The notes beneath the pieces are model-generated. The model saw only the letters and a program-made list of their open reading frames with translations. It had not been told where the DNA came from and ran no database searches. The position numbers were made by a program, and so were the translations under genes. DNA of 64,000 nucleotides, taken from positions 124,001 to 188,000 of the forward strand of contig NZ_FOPM01000006.1 of assembly GCF_900113485.1 (NCBI RefSeq), in the 5' to 3' direction. This DNA comes from Methylobacterium gossipiicola. GTDB lineage: Bacteria; Pseudomonadota; Alphaproteobacteria; Rhizobiales; Beijerinckiaceae. Within the stretch, counting starts at the first letter, position 1, and each line of letters opens with the position of its first letter. Below, piece by piece: positions 54,506-62,421 of the stretch.

Positions 54506-55693
54506 TCAGGCCGCCGCGACCTGCACGGGCCTGGCCTCGTCACCGAGGACGTAACAGTTCCGTCCCCGGCTCTTGGCGCGGTAGAGCGCCCGGTCGGCGG
54601 CGGCGAGCACGGCCTGCGGGTCCGTCTGGCCCTCCGGCTTGAGGGCGACGCCGACGCTCGCCGTCACCACGCCGATGCCGTCGGACCGGCCCGGATGCGC
54701 GATCTGCAGGAACGCGATGGTGCGCACGAAGGCGTCGGCGAGACGCTGGATCGCGTCCCTGTCGCCGCTGCGGAAGACCGCCGTGAATTCCTCCCCGCCG
54801 AACCGCGCGCACAGGACATCCCGATGCTTGGCCGCCGTGGCGAGGACGACGCCGACGCTCGTGAGGCAGGCATCGCCCGCCTGATGCCCGAGGGTGTCGT
54901 TGAACGGCTTGAAGTGATCGATGTCGATCATCATCACCGCCAGGGGCTGCCCGTCGGCGAACGCGGTCCGCAGATGCTCGTCGAGGGCCCGGCGGTTCGG
55001 AAGCCCCGTGAGAGGGTCGGTGCGCGACTGGTCCTGGAACTGCTGCTTGGCGCTGTCCGCCTGCTCGGCCCGCGCGAGGGCGAGATGGGCGACGACGTAA
55101 TCGCGGCAGCGGCGGCGCTCGACCTTGAAGTTCGCATACAGGCTGATGATGCACGCCATGGCGATCTGCACCACGAAGGCGAAGCGCAGGGCCTCGTCGA
55201 GCCCCGGCTTGAGGCAGACCGCGAGGGTCGTGAGGGTGAGGGCCGCCGCCGTGAACACGATGGCGAAGCGGAAGCGCAACGGCAGCAGCATGTTGCCGTA
55301 GATCAGCGTCAGGGTGAATTCGTTGAACGCATAGGCGCCGAACTCCGACCGGGTCGTCAGGAACAGCACGATCTCCATGACGAAGGCGCTGCCCACCAGG
55401 AGCAGGATCGCCCGCTCGCGAAAGGCCGGCGGCATCCGGTCCATGCAGATCAGGGCCGCGACGATGACGGGCGTCACCACGAGGAGGCGCAGGACGACGG
55501 CGAACCCCAGCACGTCCGGCACCAGGACGGCGTTGGTGATGTTGTGGGCGTTGAACAGCACGAGGCCGAGCCAGAACGTCTCGCGCAGGTTCGCGACGCG
55601 CTCGCGCCCGGTCTCGGCCTCGTGGCACTGTTCGAGGACCGGATCGAAACGCAGAAGACGATCCACGAGGGGAGCGGGCTGCGCCTCGGACAT
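54506..55693 (-). CDS. Membrane diguanylate cyclase (GGEEF)
   Basis: A 395-residue protein with about six membrane helices (about 45-200) and a GGDEF domain with the active variant GGEEF (ARFGGEEFTAVF, near residue 298). IDIDHFKPFNDTLGHQ is the intact metal-binding loop, and no I-site is seen. It should make c-di-GMP. The start at 55693 is chosen because the next part MSEAQPAPLVDRLLRFD has the usual N-terminus; a longer frame reaches 55801. Divergent from the aminotransferase, with a strong hairpin between. Confidence 0.9.
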   Translation of the reverse strand: MSEAQPAPLVDRLLRFDPVLEQCHEAETGRERVANLRETFWLGLVLFNAHNITNAVLVPDVLGFAVVLRLLVVTPVIVAALICMDRMPPAFRERAILLLVGSAFVMEIVLFLTTRSEFGAYAFNEFTLTLIYGNMLLPLRFRFAIVFTAAALTLTTLAVCLKPGLDEALRFAFVVQIAMACIISLYANFKVERRRCRDYVVAHLALARAEQADSAKQQFQDQSRTDPLTGLPNRRALDEHLRTAFADGQPLAVMMIDIDHFKPFNDTLGHQAGDACLTSVGVVLATAAKHRDVLCARFGGEEFTAVFRSGDRDAIQRLADAFVRTIAFLQIAHPGRSDGIGVVTASVGVALKPEGQTDPQAVLAAADRALYRAKSRGRNCYVLGDEARPVQVAAA

Positions 55694-56117
55694 CCGCGCC
55701 GTCGAAAAGTCCTGCACCGGCCGCCACTCCCTCGATCCGGCGAGTGTCACCGCAATATGTGAATCGTTCGTGGAGCGCCGTCCCGCGAAGACTCGGGCCA
55801 TCGCGGGGCCGAGGCGGTCGAACGGTATCCGGAATCTCGGGCAAGCCGGCGCGCCCCCCTGCCCTCACCGCGACGACACGGGCTCGACGATCGGACGACA
55901 CGAACGCGTCCGGTCCCGCGCGGCGCTCATCCGCCGATGCCCGCCTGTCGGCCGAACGCCGTTCGATTCCATCGGAATGGCGGCGTTCGGCCTCGCTCGC
56001 GCGCCGCGCGGACCGGCGAGCGGCGCATCCTGTCCCGAGCCGGGCTTCGGCTGGCACGAAAGAGGCTTGTCCGCCGCCGCGAACCGGGCTCCCCTGGGGC
56101 GCCAGAGAAGGATGCTC
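55694..56117. other. Divergent leader region with a long hairpin
   Basis: 424 bp between the diguanylate cyclase and the aminotransferase starts. Apart from the hairpin at 55950-55992 no structure or gene was recognised. Confidence 0.5.
55950..55992 (+). promoter_or_regulatory. Long leader hairpin before the aminotransferase
   Basis: A perfect 12-base stem, GGCCGAACGCCG with CGGCGTTCGGCC, encloses an inner stem ATTCC-ATC-GGAAT with a small asymmetric internal loop. It lies 125 bp before the start and has no T tract, so it looks like an RNA structure or protein site rather than a plain terminator. Confidence 0.5.
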
Positions 56118-57449
56118 ATGCCTGCCACCGCGAACGCCCCCGGCCTCGACGCATATTGGATGCCCTTCACGGCCAACCGCCAGTTCAAGGCGGCCCCCCG
56201 CCTCCTCACGGCGGCGGAGGGGATGCACTACACCGCCAGCGACGGGCGCACCGTCCTCGACGGCACGGCGGGCCTGTGGTGCGTCAATGCCGGGCACGGG
56301 CGTCGCGACATCGCCACGGCCGTCGAGCGCCAGCTCACCACCCTGGATTTCGCGCCCTCGTTCCAGATGGGCCACCCCCTCGCCTTCGACTTCGCCGAGC
56401 GCCTCGCCGCCGTCGCACCGGGTGGACCGGAGGCCGGGCTCGACCGGGTGTTCTTCACGGGCTCGGGCTCGGAATCCGTCGACACGGCGCTGAAGATCGC
56501 CCTCGCCTACCAGCGGGCCATCGGCCAGGGCACCCGCACCCGGCTGATCGGGCGTGAGCGCGGCTATCACGGCGTCGGCTTCGGCGGCATCTCCGTGGGC
56601 GGCCTCGTCAACAACCGCCGGATGTTCCCGCTGCTGCCGGCCGTCGACCACCTGCGCCACACCCACGACCTCGCGCGCAACGCCTTCTCACGAGGCCAGC
56701 CCACGCACGGGGCCGAGCTCGCCGACGACCTCGAACGCCTCGTTGCCCTCCACGGCGCCGAGACCATCGCGGCCTGCATCGTCGAACCCGTGGCCGGCTC
56801 CACCGGCGTGCTGATCCCGCCGGTCGGCTACCTCGAACGCCTGCGGGACATCTGCACCCGCCACGGCATCCTGCTCATCTTCGACGAGGTCATCACCGGG
56901 TTCGGCCGCCTCGGCGCGCCCTTCGCCACGGATCGTTTCGGGGTGGTGCCCGACCTCGTCACCACCGCCAAGGGCCTCACCAACGGCGCCCTGCCCATGG
57001 GGGCGGTGTTCGCAAGCCGCGCCGTCCACGACGCCCTCATGCACGGGCCGGAGGGATCGATCGAACTCTTCCACGGCTACACGTACTCGGGCCATCCGGC
57101 GGCCTGCGCCGCCGGCCTCGCCACCCTCGACATCTACGCCCGCGAGGGCTTGCTCACGCGCGCCGCCGCCCTGAGCGAAACCTGGGCGGACGCGGTGCAC
57201 GGCCTGGCGAACGCGCCCCACGTCATCGACATCCGCACCCTCGGCCTCGTGGCCGGCATCGAACTCTCCCCCCGCGACGGCGCCCCGGGGGCCAGGGCCT
57301 ACGACGTCTTCGTCGATTGCTTCGAGCGCGGTCTCCTCGTGCGCGTCACCGGCGACATCGTCGCCCTGTCGCCGCCCCTCATCGTCGAGACGGACCAGAT
57401 CGACACCATGGTGTCGATCCTCGGCGAGGCCCTCGCGCGCGTCGCGTGA
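56118..57449 (+). CDS. Class III omega-aminotransferase (beta-alanine/omega-amino acid:pyruvate type)
   Basis: A 443-residue PLP enzyme. The PLP-binding Lys is in TTAKGLTNGALPMGAVF (about 285), the phosphate-binding Ser/Gly in FFTGSGSESVDTALK, and the Asp in IFDEVITGFGR. YWMPFTANRQFKAAPRLL and GTAGLWCVNAGHG are typical for the omega-amino acid:pyruvate group. The ATG at 56118 has AGAAGG seven bases upstream and is preferred to that at 56112. Monocistronic. Confidence 0.93.
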   Translation: MPATANAPGLDAYWMPFTANRQFKAAPRLLTAAEGMHYTASDGRTVLDGTAGLWCVNAGHGRRDIATAVERQLTTLDFAPSFQMGHPLAFDFAERLAAVAPGGPEAGLDRVFFTGSGSESVDTALKIALAYQRAIGQGTRTRLIGRERGYHGVGFGGISVGGLVNNRRMFPLLPAVDHLRHTHDLARNAFSRGQPTHGAELADDLERLVALHGAETIAACIVEPVAGSTGVLIPPVGYLERLRDICTRHGILLIFDEVITGFGRLGAPFATDRFGVVPDLVTTAKGLTNGALPMGAVFASRAVHDALMHGPEGSIELFHGYTYSGHPAACAAGLATLDIYAREGLLTRAAALSETWADAVHGLANAPHVIDIRTLGLVAGIELSPRDGAPGARAYDVFVDCFERGLLVRVTGDIVALSPPLIVETDQIDTMVSILGEALARVA

Positions 57450-57552
57450 GGAGGAAAACCGGAGGGTTTACCGCGCGGTAACCGCGATGTGGATGAATGT
57501 GGGTCGAGCGTCGCCCCCTCGGGTCGGCTTCCCGTCGCCCGGAGGCGCGCCG

Positions 57553-57849
57553 ATGTTTCCCCTCATGTTCGTCGCCATCGCGGGCGGCCTCGGCACCGCC
57601 GCCGCCGTGGCGCCCACCAGCCTCGCCCTCGCGGTGGTGTCGGCCCCCTTCGGCGGCAGTTTCGCCGCCCTCCTGACCGGGCTCTACCTCGCGCGCCGCA
57701 ACGACGCCGCGCACGCACGGGTCGCCGACCACGGCCAGCTCCCGGACCAGACCGACAGCCTCGTCGCCGCCCTGCGCGGCCTCGAAGCGCATGGGCGCGC
57801 CAGCCGCCCCTCGGCGGCCAAGCCGACCCAGAAGCGCGACGTCGCCTGA
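57553..57849 (+). CDS. Small membrane protein of unknown function
   Basis: A 98-residue protein with two predicted membrane helices (MFPLMFVAIAGGLGTAAAVA and LALAVVSAPFGGSFAALLTG), then a soluble charged tail of about 50 residues. GGAGG precedes the ATG at 57553. No family recognised. The next repeat copy lies 79 bp downstream. Confidence 0.6.
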   Translation: MFPLMFVAIAGGLGTAAAVAPTSLALAVVSAPFGGSFAALLTGLYLARRNDAAHARVADHGQLPDQTDSLVAALRGLEAHGRASRPSAAKPTQKRDVA

Positions 57850-57923
57850 TCCGAACGGCGGCGCCCATCGCCGAAAGCGTTGTTCCGTCGCCGAACCGGC
57901 AACGCCTTGGGCGGCCCTCCCCC

Positions 57924-58032
57924 CTAGGGCATCGATCCAGACGGAGGCTTCAGCCGTGTCTGGGAAACTTGATGCAAAAACAAAAGCCTCGTGCTCTGGC
58001 GCATGAACGAAGTGATGGCGTCACAGCACTAG
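57924..58032 (+). repeat. Module A repeat, copy 3, flanked by CTAG on both sides
   Basis: The copy runs GGCATCGATCCAGACGGAGG, then through TTGATGCAAAAACAAAAG, to GATGGCGTCACAGCA. CTAG stands directly before it (57924-57927) and directly after it (58029-58032). This looks like a four-base target duplication, so the 102-bp unit may be an insertion. The right CTAG supplies the stop of the gene that follows on the minus strand. Confidence 0.8.
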
Positions 58033-58316
58033 CGGCGGGGCCTCTGCATCTTCACGACGGTGTTCTTCGGCTTGCCGAACGGCCGCAGGGGTGCCCGGGC
58101 CTCGAGGGCGATGCGGGCCAGTTCCTGTGGCCGGGGGGCGCCGGCCGCGATGCGCCGGAGGGCGTCCGCCATCTCCTCCAGGGTCTGGGCCGCCTCGCCT
58201 TCGAGGGTTTCCTCGGGGCGGATGCCGTTGAGTTCGGGCGCGATCTCCTCGGCCGCTTCGCGCAGCTCCTCGATGAGTTCGGCGGCGGTATAGCGGGGCG
58301 GAGGCGATGGGGGCAT
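58029..58316 (-). CDS. Small acidic protein of unknown function
   Basis: A 95-residue protein: Pro-rich start (MPPSPPPRYTAAELIEELRE), then two acidic amphipathic helices (AAEEIAPELNGIRPEETLEG; AAQTLEEMADALRRIAAG) and a basic tail ending KMQRPRR. No family recognised. Its TAG stop falls exactly in the CTAG at the end of repeat copy 3, so the C-terminus may have been shaped by the element. Divergent from the next gene, 121 bp apart. Confidence 0.6.
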   Translation of the reverse strand: MPPSPPPRYTAAELIEELREAAEEIAPELNGIRPEETLEGEAAQTLEEMADALRRIAAGAPRPQELARIALEARAPLRPFGKPKNTVVKMQRPRR

Positions 58317-58437
58317 GGCGCGACCATGGCAGGCCGGCGCCGCTCGGACAAGCGCGCAGCGCGGGGGATGCGGGCCTCGTGAACCGATGGGGCGTCTCGC
58401 GGGTTGCGGGAGCAGACGCCACCGCACGAACGGTCCC

Positions 58438-58740
58438 ATGACGCCCCAACTCTTTGCCCGCGCCGCCCTTCTGACGGTCCTGTCCGGACCCGCCTTCGCC
58501 CAGACCCTCGCGCCCACGGGCGGCGCCGGCAACACCGGGGTGACGACCCCGTCCATGAAACCCGATGACGACCTCCGTTCCGCGGACCGGCCCTCGCGCT
58601 CCGCCCCGAACGTCGTCGGCAATCCGAGCCCGGCCGCAATCCCCGGCAGTACGCCGGGCGTCAACATCGGCGGCACCCCCACGGGCGGCCCGCCCGGCAC
58701 CGGCGGCGCGGCGGGCGGCCCCTCCCTCGGCAATCGATAG
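58438..58740 (+). CDS. Small exported Pro/Gly-rich protein
   Basis: A 100-residue protein with signal peptide (MTPQLFARAALLTVLSGPAFA, cleavage about residue 21). The rest is low complexity, rich in Gly, Pro, Thr and Ser (GNTGVTTPSMKPDDD, PGSTPGVNIGGTPTG), with no obvious fold. Likely an unstructured periplasmic or secreted protein. It is convergent with luxR, eight bases away. Confidence 0.6.
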   Translation: MTPQLFARAALLTVLSGPAFAQTLAPTGGAGNTGVTTPSMKPDDDLRSADRPSRSAPNVVGNPSPAAIPGSTPGVNIGGTPTGGPPGTGGAAGGPSLGNR

Positions 58741-58748
58741 ACGCCCCC

Positions 58749-59480
58749 TCAGACGATGAGGCCCAGGCGGAACCCCTCGGCGACGGCCTGGGCCCGGTTG
58801 CGGACGCCGAGCTTGGCCCGGACGTTGCGCAGATGCGCGTCGATGCCGTGTTCGGAGATCCCCATGATCTCGCCGATCTCCCAATCGGTCTTGCCCTCGG
58901 CCGTCCATTGCAGGGTTTCGCGCTCGCGGGGCGAGAGGACGCCGCGCCCCGCCGGCCCGTGCCCGCGCACGAGCAGGGCCTGCCCGAAGGCGTAGCTCGC
59001 CAGAAGGGTGAGCATGCCGCGATGGGCCGGATCGATCTCGAGCCGGTCTCCGGCGAAGGTCATGCCGCCGGGCGCCCCCTCCAGGGTGGTGAGGGGCACG
59101 GTGTAGCCCTGGCGCAGGCCGATCTCGGCGGCCTCGCTCATGATCTGCGCGGCGCGGCGCTCGCGCACCGGGCGCAGGTCCGGGTCGTCCCAGCCGAAGC
59201 CGGTGGTGCGATCCAGGGTCTCGCGCACGATGGGGTCGTCCGCCGCGTAATGCTGGCCGAGGTAGACCCGCCGCCACGCCTCGTCCACGTTCTCCATGAC
59301 GAGGAAACGCCGGTCGAAGGAGCGCAGGGCCACGGCCTCCGGGAGCAGGGCCGCGATCACCGCATCGACGCCGAAGCCCGCGAGTTGCCCCCGCACGATG
59401 CCGACGACCTCCGGCACGCTCGCGGCGCGATCGAGCTCCTTCAGGAGCTTGAGCGTATGGTCGAGGGATCTGCGGCTCAA
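58749..59480 (-). CDS. LuxR-family autoinducer-binding regulator
   Basis: A 243-residue protein with an N-terminal autoinducer-binding domain and a C-terminal helix-turn-helix. The signal-binding residues are kept: W69, Y78, D82-P83 in HYAADDPIV, W97 in GFGWDD, and the Gly in APGGMTFAG. The HTH is LSPRERETLQWTAEGKT with ISEHGIDAHLRNVRAKLGV. It should sense the acyl-homoserine lactone made by the divergent synthase. No ATG exists near the conserved start; TTG at 59478-59480 is used here, and GTG at 59529-59531 is an alternative. Confidence 0.9.
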   Translation of the reverse strand: MSRRSLDHTLKLLKELDRAASVPEVVGIVRGQLAGFGVDAVIAALLPEAVALRSFDRRFLVMENVDEAWRRVYLGQHYAADDPIVRETLDRTTGFGWDDPDLRPVRERRAAQIMSEAAEIGLRQGYTVPLTTLEGAPGGMTFAGDRLEIDPAHRGMLTLLASYAFGQALLVRGHGPAGRGVLSPRERETLQWTAEGKTDWEIGEIMGISEHGIDAHLRNVRAKLGVRNRAQAVAEGFRLGLIV

Positions 59481-59580
59481 GGCGGTCTTTCGCTCAGTGG
59501 AGGATCGCGACGGGGTTTCCCCCCGGTTCACGGCTCGCCCCGGGGGCACGGCACAACCGCCCCCGCGCGCCCCGCGAACC

Positions 59581-59596
59581 CTACGCGAACGCGTGG
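59581..59596 (+). promoter_or_regulatory. Candidate lux-box-like dyad in the luxR-luxI gap
   Basis: CTACGCG-AA-CGCGTGG is a 16-base inverted repeat (five perfect pairs, one T-G and one outer pair) lying 47 bp before the luxI start. Position and length fit a LuxR-type operator. The base pattern is not that of the Vibrio box, so it is a candidate only. Confidence 0.4.
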
Positions 59597-59642
59597 TGGT
59601 GACGATGGCCGGCTCTGGGCACACGGATCGTGGAGGTGCCCC

Positions 59643-60275
59643 ATGATCCACGTCATTACATCCGCCAACAGTGCCCAGAACACCGACCTCATGGAACAGG
59701 CCTTTCGCCTGCGCCACAGGATCTTCGTCGAAGAGATGGGCTGGTCCGCCGTGGCCCGTGAGGACCGGCGCGAGATCGACGAGTTCGACGACGAGCACGC
59801 CGTCCATCTCCTCGCCGTGGAGGAGGACGACGTCGTCGGGTATTCCCGGCTGCTCCCGACCACGCGGCCCTACGTGCTGTCCACCCACCTGCCGCAATTG
59901 TGCAAGGGCACGCCGCCGGCCGATCCGGGCCTCGTGGAATGGAGCCGTATCGGCGTCGCCGACAGCGCGCGGACCTCGGGCCGGCGCCTCAACCCCACGG
60001 CGCTGGCGATCCTCACGGCCATCGTCGAATGGGGCCTGCCGCGCGGCCTGCACGGCTTCGTCTCGGAAATGCCCACAAGCTGGCTGCTGCGCCTGCTCCA
60101 GTTGCACATCCACGCCATGCCGCTGGGCCTGCCGCAACGCATCGACGACGTCGAGATCGTCGCCGTCCGCGCCGGCTTCGATGCCCAGAGCCTGCGGCGC
60201 CTGCACGCCATGCGCGGCACCACGGCCTCGGTCCTGGCCCCGGCACGGGGCGGGATCATCCGCCTCGCGAGCTGA
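59643..60275 (+). CDS. Acyl-homoserine-lactone synthase, LuxI family
   Basis: A 210-residue enzyme that makes acyl-homoserine lactones from S-adenosylmethionine and acyl-ACP or acyl-CoA. All key residues are in place: R24, F28, W34, D46, D49, R69, E99 and R102, seen in RLRHRIFVEEMGW, EIDEFDDEHA, GYSRLLPT and VEWSRIGV. GGAGG lies six bases before the ATG. It is divergent from luxR and co-directional with the small gene at 60288, 12 bp after its stop. Chain length of the signal cannot be predicted. Confidence 0.95.
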   Translation: MIHVITSANSAQNTDLMEQAFRLRHRIFVEEMGWSAVAREDRREIDEFDDEHAVHLLAVEEDDVVGYSRLLPTTRPYVLSTHLPQLCKGTPPADPGLVEWSRIGVADSARTSGRRLNPTALAILTAIVEWGLPRGLHGFVSEMPTSWLLRLLQLHIHAMPLGLPQRIDDVEIVAVRAGFDAQSLRRLHAMRGTTASVLAPARGGIIRLAS

Positions 60276-60287
60276 AGGCGACCGACG

Positions 60288-60455
60288 ATGGACCGGAAAG
60301 ACGAAGCGGGCACGGACTCCGCCCTCATGGAACGGGCCATCGAACAGGCGATCGACCTGCGCGAGGCCCTGCAGAAACTGCCCGATCTGGAACTCGACGT
60401 CTTGATCGACATGATCCTCATCGAACTCGGACGGCGACGGAGCGGTTCGTCCTGA
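60288..60455 (+). CDS. Small protein in the luxI operon
   Basis: A 55-residue protein that starts 12 bp after the luxI stop. It is acidic, helical and amphipathic (LMERAIEQAIDLREALQKLP, then DLELDVLIDMILIELGRRRS), with a basic C-terminus, suggesting a small dimeric or partner protein. It follows luxI closely and is followed by a strong hairpin, so it appears to be a real member of the operon. Function unknown; it is below the length limit of most gene finders. Confidence 0.7.
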   Translation: MDRKDEAGTDSALMERAIEQAIDLREALQKLPDLELDVLIDMILIELGRRRSGSS

Positions 60456-60461
60456 CGCCGG

Positions 60462-60489
60462 CCCGCGACGGGGGCGTCCCCGTCGCGGG
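60462..60489 (+). terminator. Strong hairpin after the luxI operon
   Basis: A perfect 12-base stem (CCCGCGACGGGG with CCCCGTCGCGGG) around a GCGT loop begins seven bases after the stop of the 55-residue gene. No T run follows, so it may work with Rho or as a 3'-end stabiliser. Confidence 0.6.
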
Positions 60490-60594
60490 ATGGATGCGCC
60501 GCAGACGACCAAAGCCGATCCCGACAACGAAGCTTACGCGCTGCGGAACGAACGGCACAACACAACCTGATAGAAATTTTTCGGTAAATCCAAC

Positions 60595-60622
60595 TTGACG
60601 ATGAAAATTCGCCCCTTAAGAT
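60595..60622 (+). promoter_or_regulatory. Sigma-70-like promoter candidate of the nitrilase gene
   Basis: TTGACG (60595-60600) and TAAGAT (60617-60622) are separated by 16 bases, close to the consensus in both boxes. It is the best promoter-like pattern in the low-GC region and would give a leader of about 200 nt. Confidence 0.4.
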
Positions 60623-60835
60623 CAGGGGTGTCATCCAGCGGGCCGCTCGACGACTCTCAAAGTCAGGGGAGACCTGATGCCGAGAATCCCACCGCGCAGT
60701 CATTGGCGGACCTTGCCGTTTTTTCGATCTCATAGCCGACACAACTCGATCGACCCCGTGTCGCCGAGCAGTCCAGCCGTCTAACTTTTCGACAAAACGG
60801 CTTTCTAAATCCAAGCCGAGCCAGAGATTTCAATC

Positions 60836-61876
60836 ATGGCCTACAAAAAAGTTCAATTCATCGCTTGGGTTATCCATACCGGTCCGGCAGCGGATCCGAA
60901 GGATAAGACAAAACAAATTTACAAAGGGCTTAAAAACTCCGCCGAGGATATCGCAGAGAGGGTGAAACTGGTCACTCAAGTGATCGATCAAGCCAAAGCA
61001 GCGATCGGGCACTCTCAGACCGAGTCCGATACGTTGAAAATCTTCATGATGCCCGAATTTTTCTTTCGTGGGCCGACCGGAGCCTACGATATGGATGACG
61101 TCGCGACACTGGTCGCCGCTCTCCAAGCCGCAGTGAAAGACGCGAGCTGGAAGGACTGGCTGTTCGTCTTCGGCAGCATCGTGGGCAAGTCGTTCACCAC
61201 GAAGGAACAGAGCTTTTTCTTGCGCCTGTTTGGACCTCGTTTCGTTGTTGACACGTCGAAGCCAGTGGAGATCTACAACTATTGCCTAATTCAGAAAGGC
61301 GGATTCGGGAATGCCTCCGGCGCCGGTCCGGCGTCAGCTCGCGCGGTCATGAAACAACTCAAATCCGGCATGGACTTCATCCCTAAGGCAAAACTTTCAG
61401 GCTCCGAAATTCCATTCGAAAGAGCGAAGCCTTTGGAGCCCACGCGGGAATTTGGAACCACATCCGATATTCAAATCACGAATTACGATGGCTCGTCCAT
61501 TTTCCAGATTGACGGCTTGACGTACGGACTCGAAGTCTGCCTCGATCATCTTAAACAACGCCTCAAGAACGTTGCCAAATTGCCGCCCATCGATATTCAA
61601 TTGGTTCCTTCCTGTGGAGCATCGATCCAGAATAACGCAATCGTCGCAAAGAAAGACGGTTTCGTCTTCAACTGCGATGGGTATGCCGACTATGACCGCC
61701 AAGTCCTCGGAGGCAACAGCGCACTGGTCAAGGTCGGAACCGGCGCGGTCACAGCGCCGAAATCCTTTACAGCAGTGTCCAGCGCACGCGCTTCGGACCT
61801 TTATGGGCAGGGCGCAGGCGAGATTCGCGTCTATCCGACGCAAGTCCTGTCCCAATCCATGGTATCCAAGCTTTGA
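60836..61876 (+). CDS. Nitrilase-fold carbon-nitrogen hydrolase
   Basis: A 346-residue protein with the nitrilase superfamily triad in the right order: Glu74 in FMMPEFFFRG, Lys near 183-185 in FIPKAKLSG, and Cys235 in YGLEVCLDHL. GSIVGKSF and the following strands fit the four-layer sandwich fold. It probably hydrolyses an amide or nitrile; the substrate is unknown and the sequence is unlike common members in the middle part. GC content near 50 percent (against 70 percent around) and codons such as AAA, ATT and TTT mark it as recently acquired. It lies downstream of the quorum-sensing genes. Confidence 0.8.
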   Translation: MAYKKVQFIAWVIHTGPAADPKDKTKQIYKGLKNSAEDIAERVKLVTQVIDQAKAAIGHSQTESDTLKIFMMPEFFFRGPTGAYDMDDVATLVAALQAAVKDASWKDWLFVFGSIVGKSFTTKEQSFFLRLFGPRFVVDTSKPVEIYNYCLIQKGGFGNASGAGPASARAVMKQLKSGMDFIPKAKLSGSEIPFERAKPLEPTREFGTTSDIQITNYDGSSIFQIDGLTYGLEVCLDHLKQRLKNVAKLPPIDIQLVPSCGASIQNNAIVAKKDGFVFNCDGYADYDRQVLGGNSALVKVGTGAVTAPKSFTAVSSARASDLYGQGAGEIRVYPTQVLSQSMVSKL

Positions 61877-62091
61877 ATCGATCCGGTACCTGCTCCGCCA
61901 GAGCGGATACCGGACCTATCCCCCTTCGTTCGAGACCGGAATGGCCCACCGAGCCAAGAGGCGCCCGACGAAAGGTCTGCGGCGACCGACGACGGGATCG
62001 CCGCCGGCATGGCATCATGATCGGCACGAAGTCATCACAATCAAAGACTCATCCGCGCGCTATTTCCTTCTCTCGGAAGGTCGCCCCCGCG
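61877..62091. other. Convergent gap between the two cassette genes
   Basis: 215 bp with mixed base use and no recognised gene, repeat or terminator. Confidence 0.45.
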
Positions 62092-62421
62092 TCAAACCTG
62101 GTGCGTCGCTAGAAAGAACGTATTGTTGGCGAAATTGAAATCGACGGCATTGTTGCGATTGAAGGCATCGTCCAGTCTCGATCCGCGCGTGACAACGTTA
62201 TATTGCTGCCCGATCCGTGCCCCATCGAAAGCAGCGACGAGACTGATGCCGTTGAGATAGATGTTGGAATCATTGCCGTAGTCTTGCCACTGCGCCTCCC
62301 CGGCATTCAGGGAGAAGTCTGTCTGGCCCGCCCGATCCTTCGGATCGTCCCCTGCGCGGACAAACAGCGTCACGTCGATCCGGCAGGGGCCATGGTTGGA
62401 AAAGAGTTTTCGTCCCGCCAT
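62092..62421 (-). CDS. Unrecognised small protein in the low-GC cassette
   Basis: A 109-residue protein with no signal peptide and no recognised family. The sequence alternates hydrophobic and polar residues (RIDVTLFVRAGDD, TDFSLNAGEAQWQDYG, NSNIYLNGISL-like strands), suggesting an all-beta sandwich of lectin or crystallin type. Acidic and Asn-rich loops could bind metal or sugar. GGGAG precedes the ATG at 62421. Lower GC than the surroundings. It converges with the nitrilase gene 215 bp away. Confidence 0.65.
   Translation of the reverse strand: MAGRKLFSNHGPCRIDVTLFVRAGDDPKDRAGQTDFSLNAGEAQWQDYGNDSNIYLNGISLVAAFDGARIGQQYNVVTRGSRLDDAFNRNNAVDFNFANNTFFLATHQV

Larger units (their letters stand above)
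60456..60835. other. Lower-GC region before the nitrilase gene
   Basis: After the hairpin, base composition drops sharply (runs such as GATAGAAATTTTTCGGTAAA). It contains the promoter candidate below and no convincing open frame. Confidence 0.6.

Noticed and set aside
60456..62421. Prophage or integrative element for the low-GC cassette
   Set aside because: No integrase, attachment repeat or structural gene is visible; only base composition suggests transfer.
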